A stretch of DNA of 63,314 bases from [Streptosporangium] indianense (GTDB taxonomy: Bacteria; Actinomycetota; Actinomycetes; Streptomycetales; Streptomycetaceae). Position 1 is the stretch's first letter. Each line of letters starts with the position of its first letter. The translations under genes were made by a program, and so were the position numbers. Location: assembly GCF_021474405.1 (NCBI RefSeq), contig NZ_JAKEIO010000030.1, forward strand, positions 1 through 63,314. Direction: 5' to 3'. The notes under the pieces were generated by a model. It saw only the letters and a list, made by a program, of their open reading frames with translations. It was not told the DNA's origin and made no database searches. Of the stretch, positions 1 to 8,740 are shown in pieces.

Positions 1-150
1 TTGCGCCCTCCGCTGCGCTTCGGGCGTGGCTCCGCTGACGCTTCGCCAGATTCCCGCGCAAGCGCGGGAATTGAATTCCGCAAGCGGAATTCTGAAAGCG
101 TTTCAATTCGCGCAGACGCGAATTGGGGGAATCCCGCAAGCGGGATTCCT
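1..150. repeat. Telomere-like cluster of short hairpins at the left end
   Basis: Five inverted repeats are packed into this stretch: 51-70 (9-bp arms), 73-92 (9-bp arms carrying GAATTC), 93-105 (5-bp arms, GCG loop), 104-125 (9-bp arms) and 128-149 (10-bp arms). Three of them share the apex GCAAGC. Ends of Streptomyces linear chromosomes and plasmids are known to carry such series of palindromes, which fold in the 3' single strand during end patching. The archetypal outermost palindrome (CCCGCGGAGCGGG) is not present, so either the true terminus lies outside the window or this is a different telomere type. The helicase gene that follows supports the telomere reading. Confidence 0.7.
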
Positions 151-557
151 GGGGCTGGCTACGAGGGGCGGGTGCATCACGCGCGGGTCTGTGTAGCCAC
201 TGGGAAACCATCCCGCCACCCCCACAATGGAAGTGACGGCCCGTCGGGGCTGGATCGGGCTGCCTCCGCCGCCGGGTACGGGCTCCGCTCCGCTCCGCCC
301 TGACGCTTTCTCAACTTCCCAAGGCCCTCGTGGCCCCGCTCCAGGGATAATCTTAGGCGTACAGGATAACCGGCCGCTACCAGAGGGGATTCAACCGGAT
401 ATCACCCTGGAGGCAGAAGTCAGCCCAAGGTGCTGCATCACTGTGATGCGCTGTGTAGTATCTGGGATGAGACACTACTCCCCCGAGCCGCATCCGCCGC
501 AGTCGGAATCCGCATTCTGATTACGTGCGACATCTCGCGACAAGGAGAACACGGAGC
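151..557. other. Subtelomeric stretch without a recognisable gene
   Basis: No reading frame here resembles a protein I know. The stretch contains a G/C-rich imperfect repeat near 265-300 (GGGCTCCGCTCCGCTCC) that echoes sequence at 25-45, so the hairpin-rich end may extend inward. It presumably also carries the promoter of the helicase gene, but I cannot point to -10/-35 boxes. Confidence 0.4.
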
Positions 558-2948
558 ATGGCCGTGAGACTGCGTGATCACCAGATCGAGGCCGTTGCCG
601 CCATTGTGCGTGGTCTCGATATCCCGCCGGGCGGTATTCCCTGGAATGGTCTGCGCGGGCAGGTGCACGCCGCGTGTGGCACGGGGAAGACGATCATTGC
701 AGCGGCGTCGGCCAAGCGGATCGTGCCCCGCGGGCGGGTGCTGGTGCTGGTGCCAACGCTGGATCTGCTGGCGCAGACGGTGAAAGCGTGGCACGAGGTG
801 GGGCATCGGGGGCCGGCTGTGGCCGTGTGTTCGCTCCAGGACGACCCGGAGCTGTGGAACCTGAAGGTGCGCTCCACCACCAACCCGGTGCAGCTGGCGC
901 TGTGGCACGGCCAGGGGCCCGTGACCATCTACGCGACCTACGCCAGCCTCGGTGTCCTGGCGGAGGCCTTCGAGGGTGCCTACGGCCAGAAGCTTGATCC
1001 GGTGGACCTGGCGGTGGTTGATGAGGCGCACCGGACTTCGGGTTCGATGGGTAAGGCGTGGGCGGACATCCACGACCAAGCCGTCATCCCGGCCTACCGG
1101 CGGCTGTACCTGACGGCCACGCCCCGGATCTGGGAAGAGCGTCTCAGTCGGGAGGTTGCCGAGGGGGTGCGGGATCCGCTGCCGCGGGAGATGGCAGCCT
1201 CCATGGACGACGAGAAGATCTTCGGGCCCGTCCTGTACAAGCTGTCGCTCGCCTCCGCCGTGTCGCGGGGGTTGCTGGCGCGGTACCAGATCATCGTCCT
1301 CGAGCTCCAGGACCCCGTCCTCACCCCCCAGCGGCTCTACGGCGAAGACCGGTACACCGAAGAGGTCCGCGGACAGCGGCTCGGGGCGCTCCAGGCGGCG
1401 CTCCTGCACACCATGGCGCAGCACCGGCTCAGCACGTGCATCACCTTCCACCACCGAACCATCGAGGCACAGGCCTACGCGGAAGGCCTGGAGCGCGTGG
1501 CGGCCAAGCTGCATGCCAACGAGCCGGAGAAGTACCCGGCGAAGGTCTGGGCGGAGTGGCTGTGCGGAGAGCACGCCCCCGAGCACCGGCGGGAGGTGCT
1601 GGGCTCGTTCGGCTCGACCGCGCAGCGGGCCGTGCTCTCGAATTGCCGCGTCCTCGGCGAGGGCGTCGACATCCGCGCCGTGGACAGCGTCGCCCTGCTC
1701 GACCCCAAGGGCGCCCCCCACGACATCGTCCAGGCCATCGGCCGCGCGCTGCGGCAGAAGCCGGGAGAGGGAAAGCTCGCCTCTTTGATCGTGCCGGTAT
1801 TTCTCCAGCCGGGAGAAACACCCGAGGACATGATCGGCTCGGGATCATATCGCCCCTTGGTGAAAGTCCTTGAAGGGCTGCGCGCTCATGATGAAGAAGC
1901 CGTCGAACTGCTCGCCATCCCGCAAGAGCCACAGAAAGACGTGGCGCAGCCGTCCGTGAGCATTGGTGTGGCGCCTGAGGAAGGCGAGGAGGAATCCCGC
2001 CTGCTGCTGCGATTTGCGGCTCCGCGGGATCCGGTGATGGTCGCCAACTGGGTCTCCTTCAACGTCATCGACACGGAGAAGCAGGACTGGGCCCGCGGCT
2101 GGGCGAAGCTCAAGGCATACGTGGAGCGGGTCGGGCACGCCCGCGTGCCGTACGGACACCGCGAGGGAGCAACACCCCTCGGGCAGTGGGTCGCGGAGCA
2201 GCGCAGGGCCTACGCGGCCGGAGAGATGAACGGCCAGCGCGCCCGCCGACTCGAGAAACTCGGCATGGTCTGGTCCATGGCCGACGAGCGATTCCAGGAA
2301 AACCTGGAAGCCGCCAAGGCCTACTACGAACAGCACTGGACACTGTGCGCACCCCGCACCGCCACCATGCTCGACCGGCCCATCGGACAATGGCTGTCCA
2401 ACCTCCGCCGCCCCGGAGCGCTGGACGGACACCCCGAATGGCGGGCCGCTCTCGAGGCCGTCGATGAGCACTGGAACCCGGACTGGCCGGCCGACTGGCA
2501 ACGCCACTACACCGCCCTACGCGAACTCGTCCGCGATGAAGACGGCCAAGTCGATGTCCTGCCCGGCGTCACCATCCACGGCATGGACATCGGACGATGG
2601 CTCGCCCGACAACGCAAGCCCGCGGTCTGGCAGGCCCTGACCGACGGACAACGCCAGCTCCTCGAGCAACTCGGCATCGCGCCCCTCCCGCCGGAGCCAG
2701 AGCCCACGACGGCTCCCAAGACGGCCTCCGGCTCCTTCCAGCGGGGCATCACGGCCCTCACCCAGTACAAAACCCGCGAGGGCCACCTGACCGTGCCAAG
2801 AGGGCATGTAGAACGGCTGGAGGACGGGACCGAGGTCCGACTCGGCGTATGGATCATGAACCAGAAGACCCGGCGCGCAAAACTCACCACCGACAAACTC
2901 GCCGCACTCGCCGCGCTAGGGCTGGAATGGGCCTTGGCGCCTCGGTGA
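558..2948 (+). CDS. Telomere-proximal superfamily 2 helicase with helicase-associated repeats (TtrA-like)
   Basis: A 796-residue DEAD/DEAH-type helicase. The P-loop (AACGTGKT) is at residues 38-45, the DEAH box at 155-158, the TAT motif at 186-188 and a motif VI-like QAIGRALRQ near 400. The C-terminal third carries tryptophan-rich repeats (for example GWAKLKAYVERVGHARVP) typical of helicase-associated domains. Proteins of this make-up lie next to the telomeres of Streptomyces chromosomes and linear plasmids, where TtrA has been linked to conjugal transfer of ends; that role is inferred from family and position. The ATG at 558 is chosen because AAGGAG lies just upstream; a GTG at 525 is also in frame. 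It is the outermost gene of the window. Confidence 0.85.
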   Translation: MAVRLRDHQIEAVAAIVRGLDIPPGGIPWNGLRGQVHAACGTGKTIIAAASAKRIVPRGRVLVLVPTLDLLAQTVKAWHEVGHRGPAVAVCSLQDDPELWNLKVRSTTNPVQLALWHGQGPVTIYATYASLGVLAEAFEGAYGQKLDPVDLAVVDEAHRTSGSMGKAWADIHDQAVIPAYRRLYLTATPRIWEERLSREVAEGVRDPLPREMAASMDDEKIFGPVLYKLSLASAVSRGLLARYQIIVLELQDPVLTPQRLYGEDRYTEEVRGQRLGALQAALLHTMAQHRLSTCITFHHRTIEAQAYAEGLERVAAKLHANEPEKYPAKVWAEWLCGEHAPEHRREVLGSFGSTAQRAVLSNCRVLGEGVDIRAVDSVALLDPKGAPHDIVQAIGRALRQKPGEGKLASLIVPVFLQPGETPEDMIGSGSYRPLVKVLEGLRAHDEEAVELLAIPQEPQKDVAQPSVSIGVAPEEGEEESRLLLRFAAPRDPVMVANWVSFNVIDTEKQDWARGWAKLKAYVERVGHARVPYGHREGATPLGQWVAEQRRAYAAGEMNGQRARRLEKLGMVWSMADERFQENLEAAKAYYEQHWTLCAPRTATMLDRPIGQWLSNLRRPGALDGHPEWRAALEAVDEHWNPDWPADWQRHYTALRELVRDEDGQVDVLPGVTIHGMDIGRWLARQRKPAVWQALTDGQRQLLEQLGIAPLPPEPEPTTAPKTASGSFQRGITALTQYKTREGHLTVPRGHVERLEDGTEVRLGVWIMNQKTRRAKLTTDKLAALAALGLEWALAPR

Positions 2949-3066
2949 TGTGTGTCTCGCATTCCCAGGGTGCCCCAGCAAGGTGTACAGGCGCGGTCCG
3001 AGCCACATCAAGGGGTACCGGTTGCAGCGATCCTGCGAGCGGACCGATGATGGAAGAGACTCCAAT

Positions 3067-4497
3067 ATGACGCTGGGACCGTTGACCATGAGTCCGACAA
3101 GAATTCACGTTTGGGAAGAGGATCCGGGTGCGCACAGCGCACGACGGTCTCCAATAGCACAGCCCACTCGCGATATAAGCAAAAGCCCTCTTTCATTCGA
3201 TGTAATTGACAGAGCACCCGGCCCCTACAGTCCGGCTGCTGAGAAACTCCGTTATGAAACAGCGATTGACTCTCTCATAAGGGCTGTGGACTGGTTCGCG
3301 GAGGCAATGAATGGCAGAAGCCTGTCGTGGCACGAAGATGTTGGGCGCACTCTGCGTGTAACCTTGGAGGGCGGCGACGAGCTTAACGCCTTTTACCACC
3401 GAGAGGGACCTAAAAAGGGACTGCGATTCTGCACACCCACTACAGCAGGCAAGAAAATCCACACCTGCGAGAGTCCCGACATCGTGTGCCATGAAGTTGG
3501 ACATGCCCTTCTCGACGGCCTCAGGCCTCAATTTCTCCATGCGGCCGGTCTGGAGTATTTCGCATTCCATGAAGCCTTTGGAGACGCTTCCTCAATACTC
3601 TCGTCCCTCACACTAGATTCTTTCTGCTCTAATGTCCTTCACGAGACAGGCGGCAAGATAAATTTCACTTCTCGTCTTTCGCGAATGGCCGAGCAATTCT
3701 CGGAGGCCGTACGCCTGCTCAACCCGGGCAAGTCGGATCAGAACTGCCTAAGGGATGCGGCTAACGAGTTCTTCTATGCAGATCCACTGAATCTACCCTT
3801 CAGGGCACCCGCCACCGCTATCTGCGGTCGAATGCATTCTTTCTCAAGGATCTTCTCGGCAACGATTCTTGACGTACTCGACGCCTTCTACCAACCGCCC
3901 CATTTCTCTATACCGGATCTAAAGGCGGCTGCCGCTAATACAGGCAAGATCCTTTGTAGAGCCACCGAGATGACTCCAATTTCTCCTTGGTACTGGGCGG
4001 ACATGGCTGCACATATGATTGCCGTTGACCTGAAGGAGTTCGGAGGGCAGCAGACAGAAAGCCTGCGTAGGATCTTCCTGAAGCGCGGCATCCTTTCATT
4101 TGAAGATCTTGAGTCGCTTACGATGGAGCGGCTGGATTCCGTAGATCTCAAAGACAGTGCACCTGACAGTGACCGAGAGAGCCCCACTGCCACGCTGCTG
4201 GTAGACGGGGCCAGATATGGAATCGATCGCGGTTACGAGGTAGAAATACCTAATCAGGCTCCGCGCCTTGTTCGAATCGAAGTCCCCGCAGAAGAGCGCC
4301 ACAAGTACGCAGAAAAAATCGCTAGATACAGCATCGAATCTGCTTTCATAGAAGGCCGCGTTGGTATCACCAAGAACCTCTGCATCGACGGGGCGCCCCT
4401 TATGCCCAAAAATGAAAGTCGAACGTTCACTCACGAGGTTCAGGAAACTGATGCTGGGTCAGCTGTCCTGAGGCGTGTAGCGTTCATCCATGGCTGA
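3067..4497 (+). CDS. Gluzincin-type zinc metallopeptidase, possibly not secreted
   Basis: A 476-residue protein with HEVGH at residues 142-146 and, 22 residues on, HEAFGD (168-173), matching the HExxH plus ExxxD zinc and catalytic arrangement of thermolysin-like gluzincins. No signal peptide precedes the catalytic part, which is unusual for that fold and suggests a cytoplasmic enzyme or unusual export. I start it at ATG 3067 behind GGAAGAG; earlier in-frame codons encode unconvincing sequence. Base composition is visibly A/T-richer than in its neighbours, with many A- or T-ending codons, a sign of recent transfer. The stop overlaps the start of a 61-residue gene by eight bases, so the two are probably translationally coupled. 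Substrate unknown. Confidence 0.75.
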   Translation: MTLGPLTMSPTRIHVWEEDPGAHSARRSPIAQPTRDISKSPLSFDVIDRAPGPYSPAAEKLRYETAIDSLIRAVDWFAEAMNGRSLSWHEDVGRTLRVTLEGGDELNAFYHREGPKKGLRFCTPTTAGKKIHTCESPDIVCHEVGHALLDGLRPQFLHAAGLEYFAFHEAFGDASSILSSLTLDSFCSNVLHETGGKINFTSRLSRMAEQFSEAVRLLNPGKSDQNCLRDAANEFFYADPLNLPFRAPATAICGRMHSFSRIFSATILDVLDAFYQPPHFSIPDLKAAAANTGKILCRATEMTPISPWYWADMAAHMIAVDLKEFGGQQTESLRRIFLKRGILSFEDLESLTMERLDSVDLKDSAPDSDRESPTATLLVDGARYGIDRGYEVEIPNQAPRLVRIEVPAEERHKYAEKIARYSIESAFIEGRVGITKNLCIDGAPLMPKNESRTFTHEVQETDAGSAVLRRVAFIHG

Positions 4498-4675
4498 GCA
4501 CCCCGACCCGACCGGCACCGACGACTCCGCATCTGAGCAGGAAAACTTCCAAGCGCAGTCCGTGGAACAGCCGCCCTTCGATCCATGCGAGTCTCACGGA
4601 GATGGCCCCTTCGTCGTTCGAGAAGATGAACACGGTCGGCTGTCGCTACAGCGCACATACTTCACGAACTTTTAA
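4490..4675 (+). CDS. 61-residue acidic protein coupled to the metallopeptidase
   Basis: Its ATG lies inside the end of the metallopeptidase gene, an overlap of eight bases in another frame. The product is acidic (rich in D, E, Q) over about 45 residues and ends in a more ordered-looking tail (GRLSLQRTYFTNF). There is no signal peptide, membrane segment or cysteine cluster. The tight coupling suggests it works with the peptidase, for example as its substrate, inhibitor or targeting partner; this is inference. I do not recognise a family. No RBS distinct from the upstream coding sequence is evident, which fits coupled translation. Confidence 0.55.
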   Translation: MAEHPDPTGTDDSASEQENFQAQSVEQPPFDPCESHGDGPFVVREDEHGRLSLQRTYFTNF

Positions 4676-4987
4676 TCAGGACAGTTCCGTCGGGTATCAC
4701 GATGACTGATCCCTCGGGCCCGATGTGGGTCGGCTTCAGCCGCCTCCAGTGTGTCCTGCTGACACGCTCTCTACTCGGGCTGGTCCCCGGCTTCTCCTCG
4801 ATGTGAGCGCCGCCGCACCGCCGCGTCCGGCTCCTGGCCCACCGGCTACGGCAGCGGCTGCCCCAGCGCCCAGGCGATCAAGGTCTCGCGACGCACGGTG
4901 TCGTTGTCGCCGTAGCCGAGTCGGTAGATGTATTGGTCACGAGCGTTGTTGACAGCCGCGGGGCTTGATCATGGCGAAGACCTCCGG
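4676..4987. other. Intergenic stretch, no gene seen
   Basis: Several frames are open but none encodes anything recognisable. The stretch runs from the small-protein gene to an insertion-sequence scar and may be debris from that insertion. Confidence 0.35.
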
Positions 4988-5125
4988 TGTGGTGGAGCTG
5001 TCTAGGACTGCACCGCACGGAGGTCTTCGTGTCCCACCGTAATGCCCGGCTGACCGTTCACGGCAGGCGGCTGTTGGTCGAGCGTGTCCGTTCCGGCCGT
5101 CCCGTGGCGCATGTCGCTGCCGTCG
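4988..5125 (+). mobile_element. IS481-family transposase, 5' remnant
   Basis: A GTG at 5029 behind GGAGG (5019-5023) opens a frame reading SHRNARLTVHGRRLLVERV and then GRPVAHVAA, the N-terminus of IS481-type transposases just before their helix-turn-helix. After about 32 residues the reading passes directly into a glyoxalase-type fragment. The rest of the transposase, including the DDE core, is absent. The upstream bases from about 4988 probably belong to the element's left end. Confidence 0.7.
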
Positions 5126-5399
5126 CCTGGTACGAGCGGCTGGGCTTCGCCAAGCATTGGGAACACCGCAAGCGGGACTTCCCGCGTTCGTCTAGGTCGC
5201 CCGAGGCGGGGCGCGGTTGTTCTTGTTGGAGCACGAGGGTGTTCCCCGTCACGACACGTTGGTCTACCACCGCGTTCGTGATGTCGACGTCATCGCCTCC
5301 GAGTTCGGCGTGAAGACGAAGGATGCTCCGTGGGCGCGTAAAATTGAGCTGCGCGACCCTGACGGCAACCGGCTGCGGATCGGCACGCCGACGGAATGA
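5126..5399 (+). pseudogene. VOC (glyoxalase/bleomycin-resistance fold) protein, truncated and frameshifted
   Basis: Immediately after the IS481 fragment the frame reads VAWYERLGFAKHWEHR, an internal part of VOC metalloproteins. It continues in another frame as GARLFLLEHEGVPRHDTLV and ends with ELRDPDGNRLRIGTPTE, the usual C-terminus of this fold. The N-terminal part is replaced by the transposase remnant, a frameshift lies near 5170-5190, and the downstream frame also has a TAG at 5193. The gene cannot make the intact protein. Confidence 0.75.
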
Positions 5400-5581
5400 C
5401 CATGGCGGCCGGCATCATGCGGCAGGGAACCTGTGCTGGTGGCCCCGACGTCTCTGCAGCTCGCTTAGCGCGCTGATCTCCCGTCGACCGCTCTTCGGAC
5501 GGCCCGATGGTGGTGTTGGAGGCAGATTCCTGTGATTTCTTTGTTCCTGGCACCGTCATGGGGCACAAGGAGGACTCGCAC

Positions 5582-8428
5582 GTGGGCATGCGTAGCAGCC
5601 AACAAGAAGCCACCGGGTCTGCCGGCGCGCACCGTGTCATGGCTGACTTCGAGGATCTGGGCTGGGGTCCGGTGGAGAACAACCAGCACGATCTCGGCAT
5701 CGACCTGTTTGTGCAGGTGCGCGATGAGCGGCGGTTCGACCGGACGGTGCTGATGACCGTGCAAGTCAAATCGGGCGAGAGCTACTTCGGCAGCCCCGAG
5801 CGGGACGAGACCGGCGCAGTAAGGGGCTGGTGGTACGCGGAATCGGATGCCCGGCGCTTCGAGGACTGGGTCCAGCATGGACTGCCGCATCTGATGGTCC
5901 TGCACAATCTCGAAGCTCGGGTGTCGTACTGGGCGCACGTCGCCAAGGACAGCGTGGTACCCAGCGGCGAGGGCTTCAAGATCCTGGTGCCGTCCAGTCA
6001 GCAGGTCGAGCGCGCCCAACTGCCCGCCCTGCTCGAAGTCGCTGCCTCGGGGAAGGCGGCATGGTCGTTGGAAGGCACCGCCTGGACAGCTGGGGCCAAG
6101 GCTGTGGCACCCGGCCGAGCAGTCCGGCATGCGCTGGTCGCACCGCGCCTGATCGCCCCGCACCCCAACACCGGGCATGACCGCGTGCTGGAGCCGGAGG
6201 AAGCCATCGCCCTGTTCTCCCAGGGACGGTCCAGTGACCTCGAGCGCTACGCCGACGCCAATCCCCCGTTGCAACAACTGGAGCAGCAAACCGGCTGGCG
6301 CTGGCGCTTCCTCCACGCCTGTCTCCGCGCCATCGAGGAGGGGGACGTCACTGCGCTTTTGCAACTGGCCGTGGCCGAGGAGTCAGGGCATCCGAAGCAC
6401 ACATACCGGCGCGCTGCGGTGGCAGTAGCGTGCGCGGTGTTCCTCGCCGATGCCGAGCGCTGGGACGAGGCGGAGAGCGCCCTCGCTTGCGCCGGGGACG
6501 ATCTGTCGCCCGTCGACCATGCTTGGGTTCTGCTTCACAGGGCGCTACTGGCCGGTGAGCGCGGCGATGTGGCACACGCAAGAAGCCTGGCGGCCGAGAG
6601 CCAGCGTGCTGTGGCGCTGGACGCAGACGATGTCACCGCACGAGCCATCGCCGCAGCAGCCGCCGCTTTCCTGTTCGAGTCCTCTCGCTGGGACACCCGG
6701 AACCTGGAGGAGACACTCACCACAGGCGACACCGCATCGTCATGGTGGCGTTCCCAGTCCATCGCCTGGGCTCTGGCCGACCACGACAGGAAGGCCTTTC
6801 TCTCCTGGGGAGCCGACGAGGGACCCGGCGCAACGCTCGTGGACTGGGCGGAGGACCGGTTGAAGGGCGTGTGGCTGCAGGCATCCTTCAGCGGCGCCCG
6901 GCGCAGTGCGGCCGGTTCTGCAGCGCAGCGCGCCTGCCACTCAGTCGTCCACCACGAAGCTCACTGGCGAAGCACCCCGGCGCCTGCCCGCGGCGATACC
7001 GACGCCACGGCGCTGGCCGACGCCATGGACACGTTGCGCCGTCACGGGCGCACAAAGGAACTCGCCGCAGCCGTGCGCCGCCTGTGGGCCGCTGGACCGG
7101 CGGACTGCGTAACCCAGGCCCTCGAACGCTCTATGAGCGCCGCCTGGCGGCACACCTCCGCGCGCTCAAAACTGCTGCTGTGGGAGTTGGCCGGCGACCT
7201 CATGGTCGTCGAGCAGGCCGATGTGGCGGCAGCGGAGTGCCTTCGCATCCTGGACGACCCGCAGGCCTTCGAAGAGCGGGTGCGACCCAACTTCGTCAGC
7301 GACTACTACACGACCGCCGCACTGCGCGGGATCCTGGCTGCGGCAAGCGATGACACACATGCTGCGACAGTCGCCCACGTACTCGAGACGCTCGGCCACG
7401 ACGATGGCAGGCAGGAGGACCTCATCCGCTTGGTGCTGGCTCTGCGGCCCTCCGCGCTGGGTGTCGCCGCCCCGCTGTGGCGGCAGGCTGCTCTCGATCA
7501 AGGCCATCCTGGACTGTCCGCTGCCATGTTGGGGCTCCTGGCACACTCCGGTGATGCCGAAGCCCAAGAAACTCTCGTCCGCCGTGTACAGGAAGGTGAC
7601 ATCGAAGCATTTGACTCTCTGCCGTATGAGCGTGCAACGGACGCGGTCAGCGGTCGCCTGGCCGAGTTCGCCGCCGAGCAGTGTCGCTCGCAGCTGGCAT
7701 GGGCGGAGAGCAATTCATGGGGCATAGGCAGTGCGGACTACGGATGGCTGCTGGTCTGGTGCGGCCTTACGGCTCCCGAGCACGCCGACTGGTCCACGGT
7801 GCTGGAACTCATCACCCACCCGAAGGTGGCGATCGACCACAAGATTGGTGCACTCCGGCTTCTATCCAGGCGGGTTGATGATGTGCCGGAGGAGGTGGCC
7901 GACCAACTCCGGCAGTCGGTGGCAGTCCAGCCGGAACAGCTCCGCGGCGTCAGTGCACTCGTTTCCAGTGAGCAGTTGAGAGAGGCAGCGTTCGGACTAG
8001 CACTGTCACTCGGCGTGGCTGATACAGCCTCCCTCATTGCCGGTGCCGCCCAGCTGCTGCGGGGCAGCCCAGTTCAGCGGCGCGCCGCCGCACGCCTGCT
8101 GGCGCAGTCTTATTCACAGTCCAGCACCGAGCCGCTCACCCAGGGCATGCTCCTCGCACTGGCTTCCGACCTGCATTCCAGCGTCCGAGGTGAGGCAGCC
8201 ACGGCCCTCACCCGCTCACTGGCCTGGACGTCCAGCACTGTGTGCCAGGACGCGGTCCTTCTCGCGGCGAGCGATGCCGGCTGCCGCACCCCGCTCGCAG
8301 TCGCCCGCGCCCTACCGGAAGCATGCGCCGATACCGGCGCGCGTCACCGGCTGGCGGCCGTACTGCTCCAGCATCCTTCAGCTCTCGTGCGCAACACTGT
8401 CAGGAGCGCGCCCTCTGCCGGCTCGTGA
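5582..8428 (+). CDS. Large DUF4365-type protein with helical-repeat C-terminus; candidate defence nuclease
   Basis: A 948-residue protein started at GTG 5582 because AAGGAGG lies at 5567-5573 with ideal spacing. The N-terminal 130 residues match DUF4365, a PD-(D/E)XK-like nuclease fold: QEATGSAG at 8-15, DLGIDLFV at 37-44 and QVKSG at 61-65 supply the expected E, D and QxK. The remaining 800 residues are alanine/leucine-rich helices resembling TPR and then HEAT-type repeats, with no membrane segment. DUF4365 domains fused to long sensory regions recur in phage-defence contexts, so I infer a nuclease with a sensing or protein-binding scaffold. A HEPN protein and a toxin-antitoxin pair lie downstream on the opposite strand. 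Confidence 0.75.
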   Translation: MGMRSSQQEATGSAGAHRVMADFEDLGWGPVENNQHDLGIDLFVQVRDERRFDRTVLMTVQVKSGESYFGSPERDETGAVRGWWYAESDARRFEDWVQHGLPHLMVLHNLEARVSYWAHVAKDSVVPSGEGFKILVPSSQQVERAQLPALLEVAASGKAAWSLEGTAWTAGAKAVAPGRAVRHALVAPRLIAPHPNTGHDRVLEPEEAIALFSQGRSSDLERYADANPPLQQLEQQTGWRWRFLHACLRAIEEGDVTALLQLAVAEESGHPKHTYRRAAVAVACAVFLADAERWDEAESALACAGDDLSPVDHAWVLLHRALLAGERGDVAHARSLAAESQRAVALDADDVTARAIAAAAAAFLFESSRWDTRNLEETLTTGDTASSWWRSQSIAWALADHDRKAFLSWGADEGPGATLVDWAEDRLKGVWLQASFSGARRSAAGSAAQRACHSVVHHEAHWRSTPAPARGDTDATALADAMDTLRRHGRTKELAAAVRRLWAAGPADCVTQALERSMSAAWRHTSARSKLLLWELAGDLMVVEQADVAAAECLRILDDPQAFEERVRPNFVSDYYTTAALRGILAAASDDTHAATVAHVLETLGHDDGRQEDLIRLVLALRPSALGVAAPLWRQAALDQGHPGLSAAMLGLLAHSGDAEAQETLVRRVQEGDIEAFDSLPYERATDAVSGRLAEFAAEQCRSQLAWAESNSWGIGSADYGWLLVWCGLTAPEHADWSTVLELITHPKVAIDHKIGALRLLSRRVDDVPEEVADQLRQSVAVQPEQLRGVSALVSSEQLREAAFGLALSLGVADTASLIAGAAQLLRGSPVQRRAAARLLAQSYSQSSTEPLTQGMLLALASDLHSSVRGEAATALTRSLAWTSSTVCQDAVLLAASDAGCRTPLAVARALPEACADTGARHRLAAVLLQHPSALVRNTVRSAPSAGS

Positions 8429-8740
8429 GGCGCTCATCAGAGGGCCGTCGCGACGAGGACAAGCAAGTCGAGGCCATCGGCGAGGGGCCTGGCAGCCATC
8501 GCGTACGCGCTGCTCGAAGTCGCGCAGGCGATCCGCGACGACACGGAGACCCGGCAGCAGTAGTCGCCGGGGCGTCTATCCGGCCGCAGTGTGTTCACCG
8601 GCCCACGGTTCCACGTCAGCGCGGCTGCCGGCTCCGAGGATGCGCCGCGCGGCCCCATCGCTCGAGCAGAGTCTGGTCCTCGGTCCGGGCGCGGGCGGAC
8701 GTACCCGGCAGCCCCTCGTTTGGAGGGGACGGTGCTTCGG
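8429..8740. other. Short intergenic stretch with a possible gene end
   Basis: The frame that continues past the DUF4365 stop reads LAAIAYALLEVAQAIRDD and stops near 8563. That looks like the C-terminus of a small helical protein but has no start of its own. The remainder, up to the convergent zinc-ribbon gene, shows nothing recognisable. Confidence 0.3.

Noticed and set aside
438..1721. Long open frame antisense to the helicase gene
   Set aside because: It overlaps the clear helicase motifs, has arginine/proline/glycine-rich composition and no protein-like pattern; it is a by-product of high G/C content.
4490..4675. Idea that the 61-residue protein is a RiPP precursor
   Set aside because: No leader/core boundary, modification enzyme, cysteine/serine/threonine-rich core or transporter is nearby; only the peptidase supports it, which is not enough.
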